Shown here: positions 29,650 through 37,994 of the stretch, piece after piece | How positions within the stretch are numbered: position 1 is the first letter of the stretch | Layout: each line of letters opens with the position of its first letter | Source of the DNA: Krasilnikoviella flava | GTDB taxonomy: Bacteria > Actinomycetota > Actinomycetes > Actinomycetales > Cellulomonadaceae | Reading direction: 5' to 3' | Assembly (NCBI RefSeq): GCF_900167525.1 | Contig: NZ_FUZQ01000004.1 | Location: forward strand, 368,747 to 432,746 | Length of the DNA: 64,000 nucleotides | The notes under the pieces: generated by a model | Seen by the model: only the letters and a program-made list of their open reading frames with translations | The model's database searches: none | Told to the model about the DNA's origin: nothing | Position numbers and translations under genes: made by a program

Positions 29650-30218
29650 GACGCGTCCTCGGGCGCGGGCGCGACCGGGCGGTCCGCGGGCGCGCGGTGC
29701 GTCAGCCGGTAGAGCACCCAGGTCACGAGTGCCACGGCGCCCAGCCCGACCGCGACGAGGGTCACGGGGTGGCGCAGCCCCACGGCGATCGCAGCGTTCA
29801 CCGCGGCGGTACCGACGGTCGTCCAGATGCCCGCCCAGACGGCACAGCCCGCGAGCAGCGCCGCGAGGTAGCGGCCGAAGGGCATGCGCAGGTAGCCCGC
29901 GGCGAGGTTGACGAGGGTCTGCACCCCGACGGTGAAGAAGGAGAGGGTCACCGCGGGCGGGCCCCACCGGTTCACGCGCTCGATCACCGCCACGGCGCCC
30001 GGGCTCGCCAGCGCGTCGGCGAACCGGCCGCGCGACGTGCCGCGGGCCACGCCGCGACCGGCCCAGTAGGTGGCCTGCGCGCGCACCAGCACGATCCCGA
30101 ACGCCGCCGCGTACACGACCCAGAACGGCACCCCGGCGATCGTGAACACGCCGGGACCGGCGGTGTTGCCGGCGGTGTCCGCGGAGGCCAGGGCGAGCGC
30201 GGGGGAGGTCAGGTGCAC
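29646..30218 (-). CDS. DedA/VTT-type small membrane protein heading the siderophore operon
   Basis: 190 residues from GTG 30218. Helices near IAGVPFWVVYAAAFGIVLVRAQATYWAGRG, AVTLSFFTVGVQTLVNLAAGYLRMPFGRYLAALLAGCAVWAGIWTTVG and LVAVGLGAVALVTWVLYRL. The segment R-W-G-x-x-A-V-T-L-S-F-F followed by AGxxRMPFxRYL is the VTT (DedA) core. DedA proteins are linked to lipid scrambling and membrane homeostasis; a place at the head of a siderophore importer is unusual. The stop overlaps the permease start, so it is cotranscribed. The start has no Shine-Dalgarno and has CACAAT 6 nt upstream. Confidence 0.82.
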   Translation of the reverse strand: MHLTSPALALASADTAGNTAGPGVFTIAGVPFWVVYAAAFGIVLVRAQATYWAGRGVARGTSRGRFADALASPGAVAVIERVNRWGPPAVTLSFFTVGVQTLVNLAAGYLRMPFGRYLAALLAGCAVWAGIWTTVGTAAVNAAIAVGLRHPVTLVAVGLGAVALVTWVLYRLTHRAPADRPVAPAPEDAS

Positions 30219-30224
30219 GAGATC

Positions 30225-30255
30225 ATTGTGCCCGACTGAGGTATGGCTGCCCTAA
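30225..30255 (-). promoter_or_regulatory. Leaderless promoter with DtxR/IdeR-like box for the siderophore operon
   Basis: CACAAT (30225-30230) ends 6 nt before GTG 30218. Directly upstream, 30237-30255 (TGAGGTATGGCTGCCCTAA) matches 14 of 19 positions of the DtxR/IdeR consensus and would cover the spacer and -35. Iron-replete repression is predicted. Confidence 0.62.
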
Positions 30256-30306
30256 TTCGGTGGCTCGGTTTGACCGGCTTGGTTCGGCAGGCCTGGTCCG
30301 GCCGGA

Positions 30307-30744
30307 CTAGCTCGACCGTTCGTCCGCGGCGCGGCACGCCGCGCAGGTGCCCCACAGCTCCACGGTGTGCTCGATGTCGGCGAAGCCGTGCGCGGCGCCG
30401 ACGGACGCGGCCCACTGCTCGACCGTCGGTCCGTCGATCTCGACGGTGCGGCCGCACGCCCGGCACACCAGGTGGTGGTGGTGCTCGCGGCGCGCGCAGC
30501 GTCGGTACAGGCTCTCGCCGTCCTCGCTGCGCAGCACGTCGACGTCGCCGCCGTCGGCCAGGGTCTGCAGCGTGCGGTACACGGTGGCGAGGCCGACGGC
30601 ATCGCCGCGCGAGCGCAGCAGCTCGTGCAGCTGCTGGGCGCTGCGGAACTCGTCGGTGTCGCCGAGGGCGTCCGCCACCGCCGCCCGCTGCCGCGTCATC
30701 CGCGGCGGGGCGGGTGTGCGGGCGGACCGGGTCGTGTCGTTCAC
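30307..30744 (-). CDS. zur: Fur-family zinc uptake regulator Zur
   Basis: 145 residues from GTG 30744, which overlaps the znuB stop (GTGA) with AGGAGGA upstream; a GTG at 30753 is too close to that SD. An N-terminal winged helix (RMTRQRAAVADALGDTDEFRSAQQLHELLRSRG...LATVYRTLQTLADGG) is followed by a His cluster (REHHHHLVCRACG) and a second CxxC (CAAC), the structural zinc site. Membership of the znu operon and the Zur-type boxes at the operon promoter make Zur far more likely than Fur. It probably represses its own operon. Confidence 0.93.
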   Translation of the reverse strand: MNDTTRSARTPAPPRMTRQRAAVADALGDTDEFRSAQQLHELLRSRGDAVGLATVYRTLQTLADGGDVDVLRSEDGESLYRRCARREHHHHLVCRACGRTVEIDGPTVEQWAASVGAAHGFADIEHTVELWGTCAACRAADERSS

Positions 30745-31682
30745 GTCGTGCACTCCTCCTGAGGGGCGGCCCGGCCGGCGCCGGCCGGGGCCACGGCGAC
30801 GTCGTCGGGGATGTCGGGATGCGGGTCGGCGGGCGGGCGGCGGCGGGCGAGCACCGGGTGCAGCGCCGCGACGACGGCGTAGACGGCGATCGCGAGCACC
30901 ACGATCAGCGCGCCGGGCGAGACGTTGTGCCAGTACGTGATGGACAGGCCGGTGACGCACACGACCACGCCGACGACCGACGCGACCAGCATGGTGCGGC
31001 GGAACGAGCGGGTCACGAGCTGGCCGATGGCGACGGGCACGATCATGAGCGCCGAGACGAGCAGCAGCCCCACGACGCGCATCGCGACGGTCACGGTCAG
31101 CGCGGCGAGCACGGCCACGGCCATGTTCAGCGCCCAGACGGGCAGCCCGGCGGAGACGGCGAACTCCTCGTCGTGGCTCACGGAGAACAGCGCCGCGCGC
31201 AGACCGAGGCCGATGATCAGGATGAGTCCGCACAGCGCCACGGTGACCCAGACGTCGGCCAGCGTGACGGACGAGATAGAGCCGAACAGATAGGCCATGA
31301 GGCTCCCGGACGAGCCGCCGGCCAGGCCGATGAGCAGCACGCCGCCCGCGATGCCGCCGTAGAACAGGATCGCGAGCGCCAGGTCGCCCGACGTGCGGCC
31401 GCGGCGGCGCACCACCTCGATGAGCACCGAACCGGCGACGGCGGCGACCACCGCGCCGGGGACGGCGAGGACGTCGGCGGGCACCAGGCCCATCGCCGCG
31501 CCGACGAGCCAGCCGAGCGCGACTCCCGTCAGCGCGACGTGACCGATGCCGTCGCCCAGCAGGGCGAGGCGCTTCTGCACCAGGTAGGTGCCCACGACAG
31601 GCGCGCTGACGCCGACCAGCAGCGCCGCGACGAGCGCCCGCTGCATGAACGGGTCGGTGACCATCTCCCACAGGCCGCTCAA
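30741..31682 (-). CDS. znuB: Zinc ABC transporter permease ZnuB
   Basis: 313 residues. The start is TTG 31682 overlapping the znuC stop (TTGA). An ABC-3 family permease with about eight helices. The family stretch GDGIGHVALTGVALGWLVGA is followed by ILFYGGIAGGVLLIGLAGGSSGSLMAYLFGSI and VGLLLVSALMIVPVAIGQLV. The C-terminal tail is Pro/Arg-rich and cytosolic. It forms the membrane channel for zinc (or manganese) delivered by ZnuA. Confidence 0.94.
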   Translation of the reverse strand: MSGLWEMVTDPFMQRALVAALLVGVSAPVVGTYLVQKRLALLGDGIGHVALTGVALGWLVGAAMGLVPADVLAVPGAVVAAVAGSVLIEVVRRRGRTSGDLALAILFYGGIAGGVLLIGLAGGSSGSLMAYLFGSISSVTLADVWVTVALCGLILIIGLGLRAALFSVSHDEEFAVSAGLPVWALNMAVAVLAALTVTVAMRVVGLLLVSALMIVPVAIGQLVTRSFRRTMLVASVVGVVVCVTGLSITYWHNVSPGALIVVLAIAVYAVVAALHPVLARRRPPADPHPDIPDDVAVAPAGAGRAAPQEECTT

Positions 31683-32551
31683 CGTGCCACCTCGTCCTCG
31701 GTGTCGTCAGGTCGCTCGAACGGGCCGTCGGCGAGGCGCACGTCCTCGGGACGCTGCACGGTGCGGGGGTGCGCGTGCGGGTGCACGTGCTCGTGGGCCT
31801 CGCCGCCGTGCCCCGGGCGCGGCGTGGGCGGGGCGCCGTCGTGCACCACCTTGCCGTGCCGCAGCACGACGCAGCGCTGGACCAGCGGGGCGAGCTCGCC
31901 GAGCTCGTGCAGCACGACGAGCACCGTCATGCCGTCGGCGACGAGCCGCGTCATGGTGGCGGCGAAGGCCTCCTGGCTGGGCCGGTCGACGCCTGCCACG
32001 GGCTCGTCGAGCACGAGCAGCTCCGGGCGGCGCACCAGTGCGCGGGCGATGAGCACGCGCTGCTGCTGACCGCCGGAGAGCTGGTGCGTGGCGTACCGGG
32101 CACGGTCGGCCAGGCCGACGAGGTCGAGAGCCTCGCGGACGCTGCTGCGCCAGCCGCGCGGCAGCCGCAGGCGCCGGCCGTGCAGCAGGCCCGAGGCGAC
32201 GACCTCCGCGGCCGTGGACGGGACGCCGGCGACGGCGCTCACGCGCTGCGGCACGTAGCCGACGCGCGCCCAGGGCACGTCGTTGCCGAGCGCGTGGCCG
32301 AACAGGTGCACGCTGCCCGCGGTGGCCGGCAGGACGCCGACGAGGGTGCGCACCAGCGTGGACTTGCCGGACCCGTTGGCGCCGAGCAGCGCGACGACCT
32401 CGCCGCGCCGGACGGTGAGGTCCACCCCGCGCAGCACGGGGCTGGCGCCGAGGCGCACGTGCACGTCGCGGGCCTCGATCGCGGGGACGCCGTCGTCGGG
32501 CGGCGGTGGAGTCCCGGCCCCGCTGGGGGAGTCGGTGGCGAGGCTGGTCAT
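31679..32551 (-). CDS. znuC: Zinc ABC transporter ATP-binding protein ZnuC with His-rich tail
   Basis: 290 residues from ATG 32551 (ATGA overlap with znuA). Walker A GANGSGKST, signature QLSGGQQQRV, Walker B LLVLDEPVAGVD and switch VLHELGE. After the ATPase core comes a ~50-residue extension rich in His and acid (HGGEAHEHVHPHAHP), likely to bind zinc on the cytosolic side. This tail is longer than in E. coli ZnuC and could act as a metal sensor or buffer; that is inference. Confidence 0.94.
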   Translation of the reverse strand: MTSLATDSPSGAGTPPPPDDGVPAIEARDVHVRLGASPVLRGVDLTVRRGEVVALLGANGSGKSTLVRTLVGVLPATAGSVHLFGHALGNDVPWARVGYVPQRVSAVAGVPSTAAEVVASGLLHGRRLRLPRGWRSSVREALDLVGLADRARYATHQLSGGQQQRVLIARALVRRPELLVLDEPVAGVDRPSQEAFAATMTRLVADGMTVLVVLHELGELAPLVQRCVVLRHGKVVHDGAPPTPRPGHGGEAHEHVHPHAHPRTVQRPEDVRLADGPFERPDDTEDEVAR

Positions 32552-33528
32552 GAGCACTGCAGCCCTTCGGTGAGCGCGGCCAGGTTGTCCTGCATGACCG
32601 AGACGTAGTCGTCCCCGGCCGCGGCCGCGTCCTCGGACAGCCCCTCGAGCGGGTCGAGGACGGCGGTCGTCACGCCGATGTCGTTCGCCAGGGTATCGGC
32701 GACCTTCGGGCTGGTCAGCGTCTCGGTGAAGATGGTGCTGACGTCGTTCTCCTCGACGATGGCACCGACCTCGCGCAGCCGCGCGGGGGAGGGCTCCGCC
32801 TCTGGGTCGAGGCCGACGATGCCCACCTGCTCCAGGTCGTAGCGCTCCGCGAGGTAGCCGAACGCCTCGTGCGACGTGACGAGGGTGCGTGACGCGCACT
32901 CCTCGAGCCCCGCGGAGTAGTCGGCGTCGATCCCCTGCAGCGTCTTCTCCAGGGCCCGGGCGTTCTCGGCGTACGCCGCGGCGTGCTCGGGGTCCGCCTC
33001 GCCGAGGGACGCCGCGACGGCGTGGCCGACGTCGACCAGGCGGGTCGGGTCGAGCCAGAAGTGCGGGTCGGTCGCGCCCTCGGCGTGGTCGTGGCCGTCG
33101 TCCGCATGCTCGCCCGAGTCCTGCTCGAGCTGGTCGGCCGTGGCGTCCTCGTCCGTCGGGGTGCCGGGGTGCTGCTCGAGCGTCACGACGTCGCTCGTGT
33201 CCACGACGTGCTCCGGCGACTGCGTCTCGACGGCCTCGTCGACGGCGGTCTGGAAGCCCGAGGAGTAGACGACGAGGTCGGCCGTGCCGATCTCGCGCAC
33301 CTGCGCGGGGGAGAGCTCGAGGTCGTGCGGCTCGGCCGCCGGCGGCGTGAGGTTGGAGACGGAGACCAGGTCGCCGCCGACCTGCTGTGCCACGTACTGC
33401 AGCGGGTAGAAGGAGGCCAGCACCTCGAGCGTGCCGTCGGCGGCGCCGTCGTCGGTGGAGCAGCCCGCGAGCACGGCGGGCAGGGCGAGGGCGGGCAGGG
33501 CGGCGAGGGCCGCGCGTCGGCGAAGCAT
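32548..33528 (-). CDS. znuA: Zinc ABC transporter substrate-binding lipoprotein ZnuA
   Basis: 326 residues from ATG 33528. The lipoprotein signal ends VLAGCS. It is a cluster A-I metal-binding protein: NLTPPAAEPHDLELSPAQ (first His ligand), a flexible acidic/His loop (EHADDGHDHAEGATDPHFW) before the second His, TSHEAFGYLAERYDL and TETLTSPKVADTLANDIG. The His-rich loop favours zinc over manganese. It is the first gene of znuACB-zur. No Shine-Dalgarno is present; a near-consensus promoter places the transcription start on the A of the ATG. Confidence 0.95.
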   Translation of the reverse strand: MLRRRAALAALPALALPAVLAGCSTDDGAADGTLEVLASFYPLQYVAQQVGGDLVSVSNLTPPAAEPHDLELSPAQVREIGTADLVVYSSGFQTAVDEAVETQSPEHVVDTSDVVTLEQHPGTPTDEDATADQLEQDSGEHADDGHDHAEGATDPHFWLDPTRLVDVGHAVAASLGEADPEHAAAYAENARALEKTLQGIDADYSAGLEECASRTLVTSHEAFGYLAERYDLEQVGIVGLDPEAEPSPARLREVGAIVEENDVSTIFTETLTSPKVADTLANDIGVTTAVLDPLEGLSEDAAAAGDDYVSVMQDNLAALTEGLQCS

Positions 33529-33564
33529 GAGAACGATTCTCAGGAGTTTGAGAACCGTTGTCAA
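33528..33564 (-). promoter_or_regulatory. Leaderless znuA promoter with two Zur boxes
   Basis: On the minus strand TTGACA (33559-33564), 17 bp, GAGAAT (33536-33541), 7 nt, then the A of ATG (33528). Box 1, TGAGAACGATTCTCA (33528-33542), has perfect 6-bp arms and covers the -10 and start. Box 2, TGAGAACCGTTGTCA (33548-33562), covers the -35/spacer. Both fit the actinobacterial Zur pattern TGA-N9-TCA. Confidence 0.82.
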
Positions 33565-33599
33565 CTCGGTTCTGCGAGGCCCTGGCCTGCGTGCGGCAG

Positions 33600-34028
33600 T
33601 CAGCCGGTCGGCCCCTCGTCGTAGCCGGGTCGTGCGACCAGGACCGACTGGAAGAAGTGGCCCTGCTCCTCGTCCGGGTCGACGTCCTCCACGAACGGCC
33701 GCCATAACGACAGCAGCAGGGTCGGCGCCGTGTAGCTCCGCCCGCCCTCGTCCTCCTCCAGGTCGGTCACCGCGGAGAGCTGTTCCACCACCCGTGCGGC
33801 GGGCGTGCCCAGCAGGTCGATGCCGCGGTACCGGACGCTGATCGGGCCGTACGGCCGATACACCTGGATCGCGACCACCGACCCGTCCGGCCCTGGCTCG
33901 AGCTCCACCGACAGGCCACCCCAGGAGGCGAGGCGCTCGGCGTCAGCGAGCGCGGACTCCGCCTCCTCCATGGTCATGCCGATGCGGACCGGGCCCACGG
34001 ACTCCGGGGGGACGAGCTCGATGATCAT
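33600..34028 (-). CDS. Hypothetical protein, possibly immunity-like
   Basis: 142 residues from ATG 34028 (GAGAGG upstream). It is acidic, with no signal peptide or membrane helix. It opens MIIELVPPESVGPVRIGMTMEEAESALADAE, a layout (VGPVRLGMS/T-x-x-E) common in small actinobacterial proteins of unknown role with an alpha/beta fold, sometimes near toxin-immunity loci. The end is FFQSVLVARPGYDEGPTG. I do not recognise a named family. It stands alone between znuA and the sigma-factor gene. Confidence 0.75.
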   Translation of the reverse strand: MIIELVPPESVGPVRIGMTMEEAESALADAERLASWGGLSVELEPGPDGSVVAIQVYRPYGPISVRYRGIDLLGTPAARVVEQLSAVTDLEEDEGGRSYTAPTLLLSLWRPFVEDVDPDEEQGHFFQSVLVARPGYDEGPTG

Positions 34029-34137
34029 GCCGTGCCTCTCTCGGGCGTGCGCAGCGGCGGTCGGGCCGTTGCCGGGTCCCCGTCGCCGGGGTGCTGCGGA
34101 GCGTAGCAAGCACGATGCGCCGCGACGCCGGTGGCCG

Positions 34138-35415
34138 TCACGACGCGCCCGAGCGACCCGAGGTCGCTCGTCGAACGACCGCCGCGCGGCGCTGGGCGAG
34201 GTGCGCACGCAGGTCCCGTGCCGACGCGAGATCGACGGCGCGATCGTAGGCCGCCGCGGCGTCGTCGGCGCGCCCGAGCCGGGCGAGGAGCTCGGCGCGC
34301 ACGGCCCAGGCGGGCTGGAACCGGGCAACGGCATCACCCAGGGCGTCGAGGGCCGCGAGCCCGGCCGCCGGACCGTCGGTCTCGGCGACGACGGCGGCGC
34401 GCGCCACCGCGCCGCCGAGGGACGGTGCGACCTGCTGGAGCGCGTCGTGCAGCCGCCGGAGCGCGGCCCGGTCGGGCGGCTCTCCGGCCCGGCGGGCGCA
34501 GTGCACGGCCTGGACGGCGGCCTCGAGCTGGAAGCGGCCCACCGCACCCTGGGCGTGAGCCGCGCGCAGGTGCTCGTGCGCACGGGCGATCGCGGCCGCG
34601 TCCCAGCGGTCCGGGTCCTGCTCCGTCAGCGGGACGAAGCGTCCCTCGGCGTCGGTGCGGGCGGCGGCGCGGGCCGTCGAGAGGAGCACGAGCGCGGCCA
34701 GGCCGCGGACCTCGGGGTCGCGGGGCGCGAGCTGGGCCAGCACCTCGGCGAGCCGCAGCGCCTCGGACGGCAGCGGGCGCGGCTCCGCGTCGGCGGTGGA
34801 CCACTCCACCACGTAGGCGCCGTAGACCGCCTCGAGCACGTCGGCCATCCGGTCCGGCAGCACGGAACGGTCGGGCAGCTCGAACGGGACCCCGGCGTCC
34901 CTGATCCGCCGCTTGGCGCGCACCAGGCGCGTGGCCATCGTCGCGGCCGGGACCGAGAACGCCGGGGCGACCTGCGCGGCCGTGAACCCCAGCACCGCGG
35001 TGAGCATCAGCGGCGTGCGGGCCACCGGGTCGACGGCCGGGTGCGCGCAGACGAGCATCAGCTCCAGGCGGTGGTCGCCGATCGCGTCCGGGTCCACGTC
35101 CTCGAGCCGGACCGGCGCGTGCCGCTCGGGGACCAGGGGCGTGGTGCGTCGCACCTCGGCCGACCGGTGCCGGTCGCGCAGCCGGCGTCGCGCGACGGTG
35201 AGCAGCCACCCGGCGGGGTTGTCGGGCACGCCGGTCCGGGGCCAGGTGGCCAGGGCGCGCTCGAGCGCATCGCCCAGGGCGTCCTCCGCGGCCTGGAGGT
35301 CGCCCGACCCGGCGGCCAGCAGCGCGACGAGGCGGCCGTAGCCGTCCCGTGCGGCCGTGGCCGCCGCGTCGTACGCGACCCTGTCGACCCCGTCGTCAGG
35401 GGAGGTCGCGGTCAC
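34138..35415 (-). CDS. ECF42-type RNA polymerase sigma factor (DUF6596)
   Basis: 425 residues from GTG 35415. Sigma region 2 (DLQAAEDALGDALERALATWPRTGVPDNPAGWLLTVARRRLRDRHR) and region 4 (LMLTAVLGFTAAQVAPAFSVPAATMATRLVRAKRRIRDAG) are followed by a ~230-residue C-terminal extension (DUF6596, TPR-like) ending in Ala/Arg-rich helices. This is the ECF42 architecture, in which the extension is needed for activity and no anti-sigma factor is present. The YCII/DGPF protein encoded 10 bp upstream is the standard genetic partner. The regulated targets are unknown. Confidence 0.92.
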   Translation of the reverse strand: MTATSPDDGVDRVAYDAAATAARDGYGRLVALLAAGSGDLQAAEDALGDALERALATWPRTGVPDNPAGWLLTVARRRLRDRHRSAEVRRTTPLVPERHAPVRLEDVDPDAIGDHRLELMLVCAHPAVDPVARTPLMLTAVLGFTAAQVAPAFSVPAATMATRLVRAKRRIRDAGVPFELPDRSVLPDRMADVLEAVYGAYVVEWSTADAEPRPLPSEALRLAEVLAQLAPRDPEVRGLAALVLLSTARAAARTDAEGRFVPLTEQDPDRWDAAAIARAHEHLRAAHAQGAVGRFQLEAAVQAVHCARRAGEPPDRAALRRLHDALQQVAPSLGGAVARAAVVAETDGPAAGLAALDALGDAVARFQPAWAVRAELLARLGRADDAAAAYDRAVDLASARDLRAHLAQRRAAVVRRATSGRSGAS

Positions 35416-35425
35416 GGCACCGGAC

Positions 35426-35812
35426 CTACTCGGCCGGGCCGTGACCGGTCCACGCCCCGTCGACGATCGACGTCGCGACCGGGCGCACCTCGACCGACCC
35501 GTACGACGCGCCGGGGCACTTCTCCGCCCACGCCACGGCGGCGTCGAGGTCCGGCACGTCGATGACGAAGACGCCCGCGAGCGCCTCCTTCGACTCCGCG
35601 AACGGGCCGTCCTGCACCTGCGTGGCGCCGGTGCGGCGTGTCACGGTGGTGGTGGCGTGGGAGAACTGCAGGACGTCGGCGCCCACGAGCACGCCGGCGT
35701 CCACCAGCGCGTCGGCGTAGTCGGAGAACAGCCGCTCCATCTCGGAGATGCCCTCCGCGGGGATGTCTCCCGGGGCGGGCTCGGGGTTGTGCAGCAGCAG
35801 TGCGTAGCGCAT
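35426..35812 (-). CDS. YciI/DGPF-domain protein, partner of ECF42 sigma factor
   Basis: 128 residues from ATG 35812 with AGGAGA upstream. Opens MRYALLLHNPEP; the DGPFAESKE motif near residue 70 names the DGPF/YCII family. It folds as a dimeric ferredoxin-like barrel and is found beside ECF42 sigma factors across actinobacteria and proteobacteria. A signalling or enzymatic link has been proposed but not fixed. Cotranscription with the sigma gene 10 nt downstream is likely. Confidence 0.92.
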   Translation of the reverse strand: MRYALLLHNPEPAPGDIPAEGISEMERLFSDYADALVDAGVLVGADVLQFSHATTTVTRRTGATQVQDGPFAESKEALAGVFVIDVPDLDAAVAWAEKCPGASYGSVEVRPVATSIVDGAWTGHGPAE

Positions 35813-36026
35813 GGTCGGTCTCCTTCGTCGTCACTCGGTGTCGTCGAGCGCTGACTTCGCGCCGACTCCATGGTCGCCGCCCGCGTGCCGGGGCGACACC
35901 CTGATGACGATCGAGGCGCGCCGAGATCGTCATCCCGGTGCGATTCACCCTCGCGGGCGGTGCGGCCGCCTCCGTACGCTGGCGGCAGCGGCGCGGGACG
36001 GCGGCCGCGGGCGGGGGAGCAGACCG

Positions 36027-36377
36027 ATGTGTTTCGACGAGCTCGTGTTGGTCCGGCTGGTGCGCCCGGACGGCTGGGCGCCGCTGCCCGAGGACGAGGA
36101 GCTGGCCGTGCAGGACGGGCACCTGGCAGCCGTCGCGGACCTGCACGCGCGCGGGCTGCTGCTCGCCGCGGGCTCGGCCGTGGGCACCGACGAGCGGGTG
36201 CGGGGCTTCGCGGTCATGACCTGCGGCGCGCACGAGGCGGAGGAGCTGTGGGCCCGGGACCCGGGCGTGCTCGCGGGCCGGTTCGTCGCAGAGTGCACGG
36301 GGTGGCTGACGCCGACAGGGATGATCGCCGCCGGCCCGGAGGGCCCGCCGCGCTCGGTGGCCGAGGCCGAGGGCTGA
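36027..36377 (+). CDS. YCII-related small protein
   Basis: 116 residues from ATG 36027 (weak GGGGGAG upstream). Contains HLAAVADLHARGLLLAAGSAVGTDERVRGFAVMTCGAHEAEELWARDPGVLAGRFVAECTGW, which follows the YCII pattern: His near the dimer interface, a G-x-x-L-L-A-G turn, then a strand and a helix with the D-P-F/D-P-G bend. It is divergent from the ECF42/YCII pair, so two YCII-like proteins share one intergenic region. Function is unknown; a small hydrolase or dehalogenase-like role is possible. Confidence 0.75.
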   Translation: MCFDELVLVRLVRPDGWAPLPEDEELAVQDGHLAAVADLHARGLLLAAGSAVGTDERVRGFAVMTCGAHEAEELWARDPGVLAGRFVAECTGWLTPTGMIAAGPEGPPRSVAEAEG

Positions 36378-36408
36378 CCAGGCCCCCGGTCCGGCGGGCG
36401 GGCCCCGG

Positions 36409-36414
36409 TAGGCT
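36409..36414 (+). promoter_or_regulatory. Candidate -10 for glyS
   Basis: TAGGCT gives a leader of about 100 nt before GTG 36522. I see no T-box features in that leader. Confidence 0.4.
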
Positions 36415-36521
36415 GAGGCCACCGCAGCCGGTCGCCGTCGAGCCTCGACGTGCCGACCGGGCGGCGTTCCCCCGCACCGGCCCCACGAGCCACGTGGCGG
36501 CCCGACATCCAGGAGTGATCC

Positions 36522-37913
36522 GTGGCAGCACCGTCCCCCACCGCCAAGCTCGACGCCGTCGTCTCCCTCGCCAAGCGGCGAGGTTTCGTGTTCCAGTCCG
36601 GCGAGATCTACGGCGGTACGCGCTCCGCGTGGGACTACGGGCCCCTCGGCGTGGAGCTCAAGGAGAACATCAAGCAGCAGTGGTGGCGCGCGATGACGCG
36701 CCGCGACGACGTCGTCGGCCTCGACTCCGCCGTCATCCTGCCGACCCCGGTGTGGAAGGCGTCGGGTCACCTCGGTGCGTTCAACGACCCGCTGACGGAG
36801 TGCCTGAGCTGCCACAAGCGGTTCCGCGAGGACCACATGATCGAGGAGTTCGAGGAGAAGAAGGGCCGCGCCCCCGAGGGCGGCCTCGCCGAGATCGCCT
36901 GCCCGAACTGCGGCACCCGGGGCCAGTGGACCGAGCCGCGCGACTTCAACATGATGCTCAAGACGTACCTCGGCCCCGTCGAGGACGAGTCGGGCGTGCA
37001 CTACCTGCGGCCCGAGACGGCGCAGGGCATCTTCGTGAACTTCTCCAACGTCGCGGCGGCCTCGCGCAAGAAGCCGCCCTTCGGCATCGCGCAGATCGGC
37101 AAGTCGTTCCGCAACGAGATCACGCCGGGCAACTTCATCTTCCGCACGCGCGAGTTCGAGCAGATGGAGATGGAGTTCTTCGTCCAGCCCGGGACCGACG
37201 CCGAGTGGCACCAGTACTGGATCGACACGCGCATGGCCTGGTACACGGACCTGGGTATCGACGCGGACAACCTGCGCCTGTACGAGCACCCGGCGGACAA
37301 GCTCTCGCACTACTCCACCCGCACGGTGGACATCGAGTACCGCTTCGGTTTCACCGGCAGCGAGTGGGGCGAGCTCGAGGGCGTCGCGAACCGTACGGAC
37401 TTCGACCTCAAGACGCACTCGGAGCACTCGGGCAAGGACCTGTCGTTCTTCGACCAGGCGACGAACGAGCGCTGGCTCCCGTACGTCATCGAGCCGGCCG
37501 CGGGCCTGACCCGCTCGCTCATGGCGTTCCTCATCGAGGCATACGCCGAGGACGAGGCGCCCAACACCAAGGGCGGCGTCGACAAGCGCACCGTGCTGCG
37601 CCTCGACCCGCGCCTCGCGCCGGTCAAGGCCGCCGTCCTGCCGCTCAGCCGCAACGAGGCGCTGTCGCCCAAGGCGCGCGACCTCGCCGCGGAGCTGCGC
37701 CAGAACTGGAACGTCGACTTCGACGACGCCGGTGCCATCGGCCGCCGCTACCGCCGCCAGGACGAGATCGGTACGCCGTTCTGCGTCACCGTCGACTTCG
37801 ACACCCTCGACGACGACGCCGTGACCATCCGCCACCGCGACACGATGGCGCAGGAGCGCGTGGCGCTCGCCAAGGTCACCGCGTACCTCGCGGAGCACCT
37901 CGCCGCGTTCTGA
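36522..37913 (+). CDS. glyS: Glycine--tRNA ligase (dimeric class II)
   Basis: 463 residues from GTG 36522 with AGGAG 6 nt upstream. Class II motif 1 region, motif 2 ([26 protein letters not shown]) and motif 3 ([18 protein letters not shown]) are present. A zinc-ribbon insertion has CLSCHK and [10 protein letters not shown]-terminal anticodon-binding domain closes the protein ([30 protein letters not shown]). It charges tRNA-Gly. It is the eukaryote/archaeal-like alpha2 form typical of actinobacteria. It ends at a strong terminator. Confidence 0.97.
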   Translation: MAAPSPTAKLDAVVSLAKRRGFVFQSGEIYGGTRSAWDYGPLGVELKENIKQQWWRAMTRRDDVVGLDSAVILPTPVWKASGHLGAFNDPLTECLSCHKRFREDHMIEEFEEKKGRAPEGGLAEIACPNCGTRGQWTEPRDFNMMLKTYLGPVEDESGVHYLRPETAQGIFVNFSNVAAASRKKPPFGIAQIGKSFRNEITPGNFIFRTREFEQMEMEFFVQPGTDAEWHQYWIDTRMAWYTDLGIDADNLRLYEHPADKLSHYSTRTVDIEYRFGFTGSEWGELEGVANRTDFDLKTHSEHSGKDLSFFDQATNERWLPYVIEPAAGLTRSLMAFLIEAYAEDEAPNTKGGVDKRTVLRLDPRLAPVKAAVLPLSRNEALSPKARDLAAELRQNWNVDFDDAGAIGRRYRRQDEIGTPFCVTVDFDTLDDDAVTIRHRDTMAQERVALAKVTAYLAEHLAAF

Positions 37914-37925
37914 CCACCGGCCGGC

Positions 37926-37969
37926 ACGACGGGGCCCGGGTCCGCAGCTGCGGACCCGGGCCCCGTCGT
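37926..37969. terminator. 44-nt perfect palindrome between glyS and a convergent small gene
   Basis: 37926-37947 is the exact reverse complement of 37948-37969 (centre GCAGCTGC). As RNA it folds to a very stable hairpin in either direction and so serves both genes. Confidence 0.85.
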
Positions 37970-37994
37970 CGTTCCTGGCGTGGCGCTCCTGCGC

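Noticed and set aside
36415-36521. T-box riboswitch in the glyS leader
   Set aside because: I found no T-box consensus, specifier loop or terminator in the leader.
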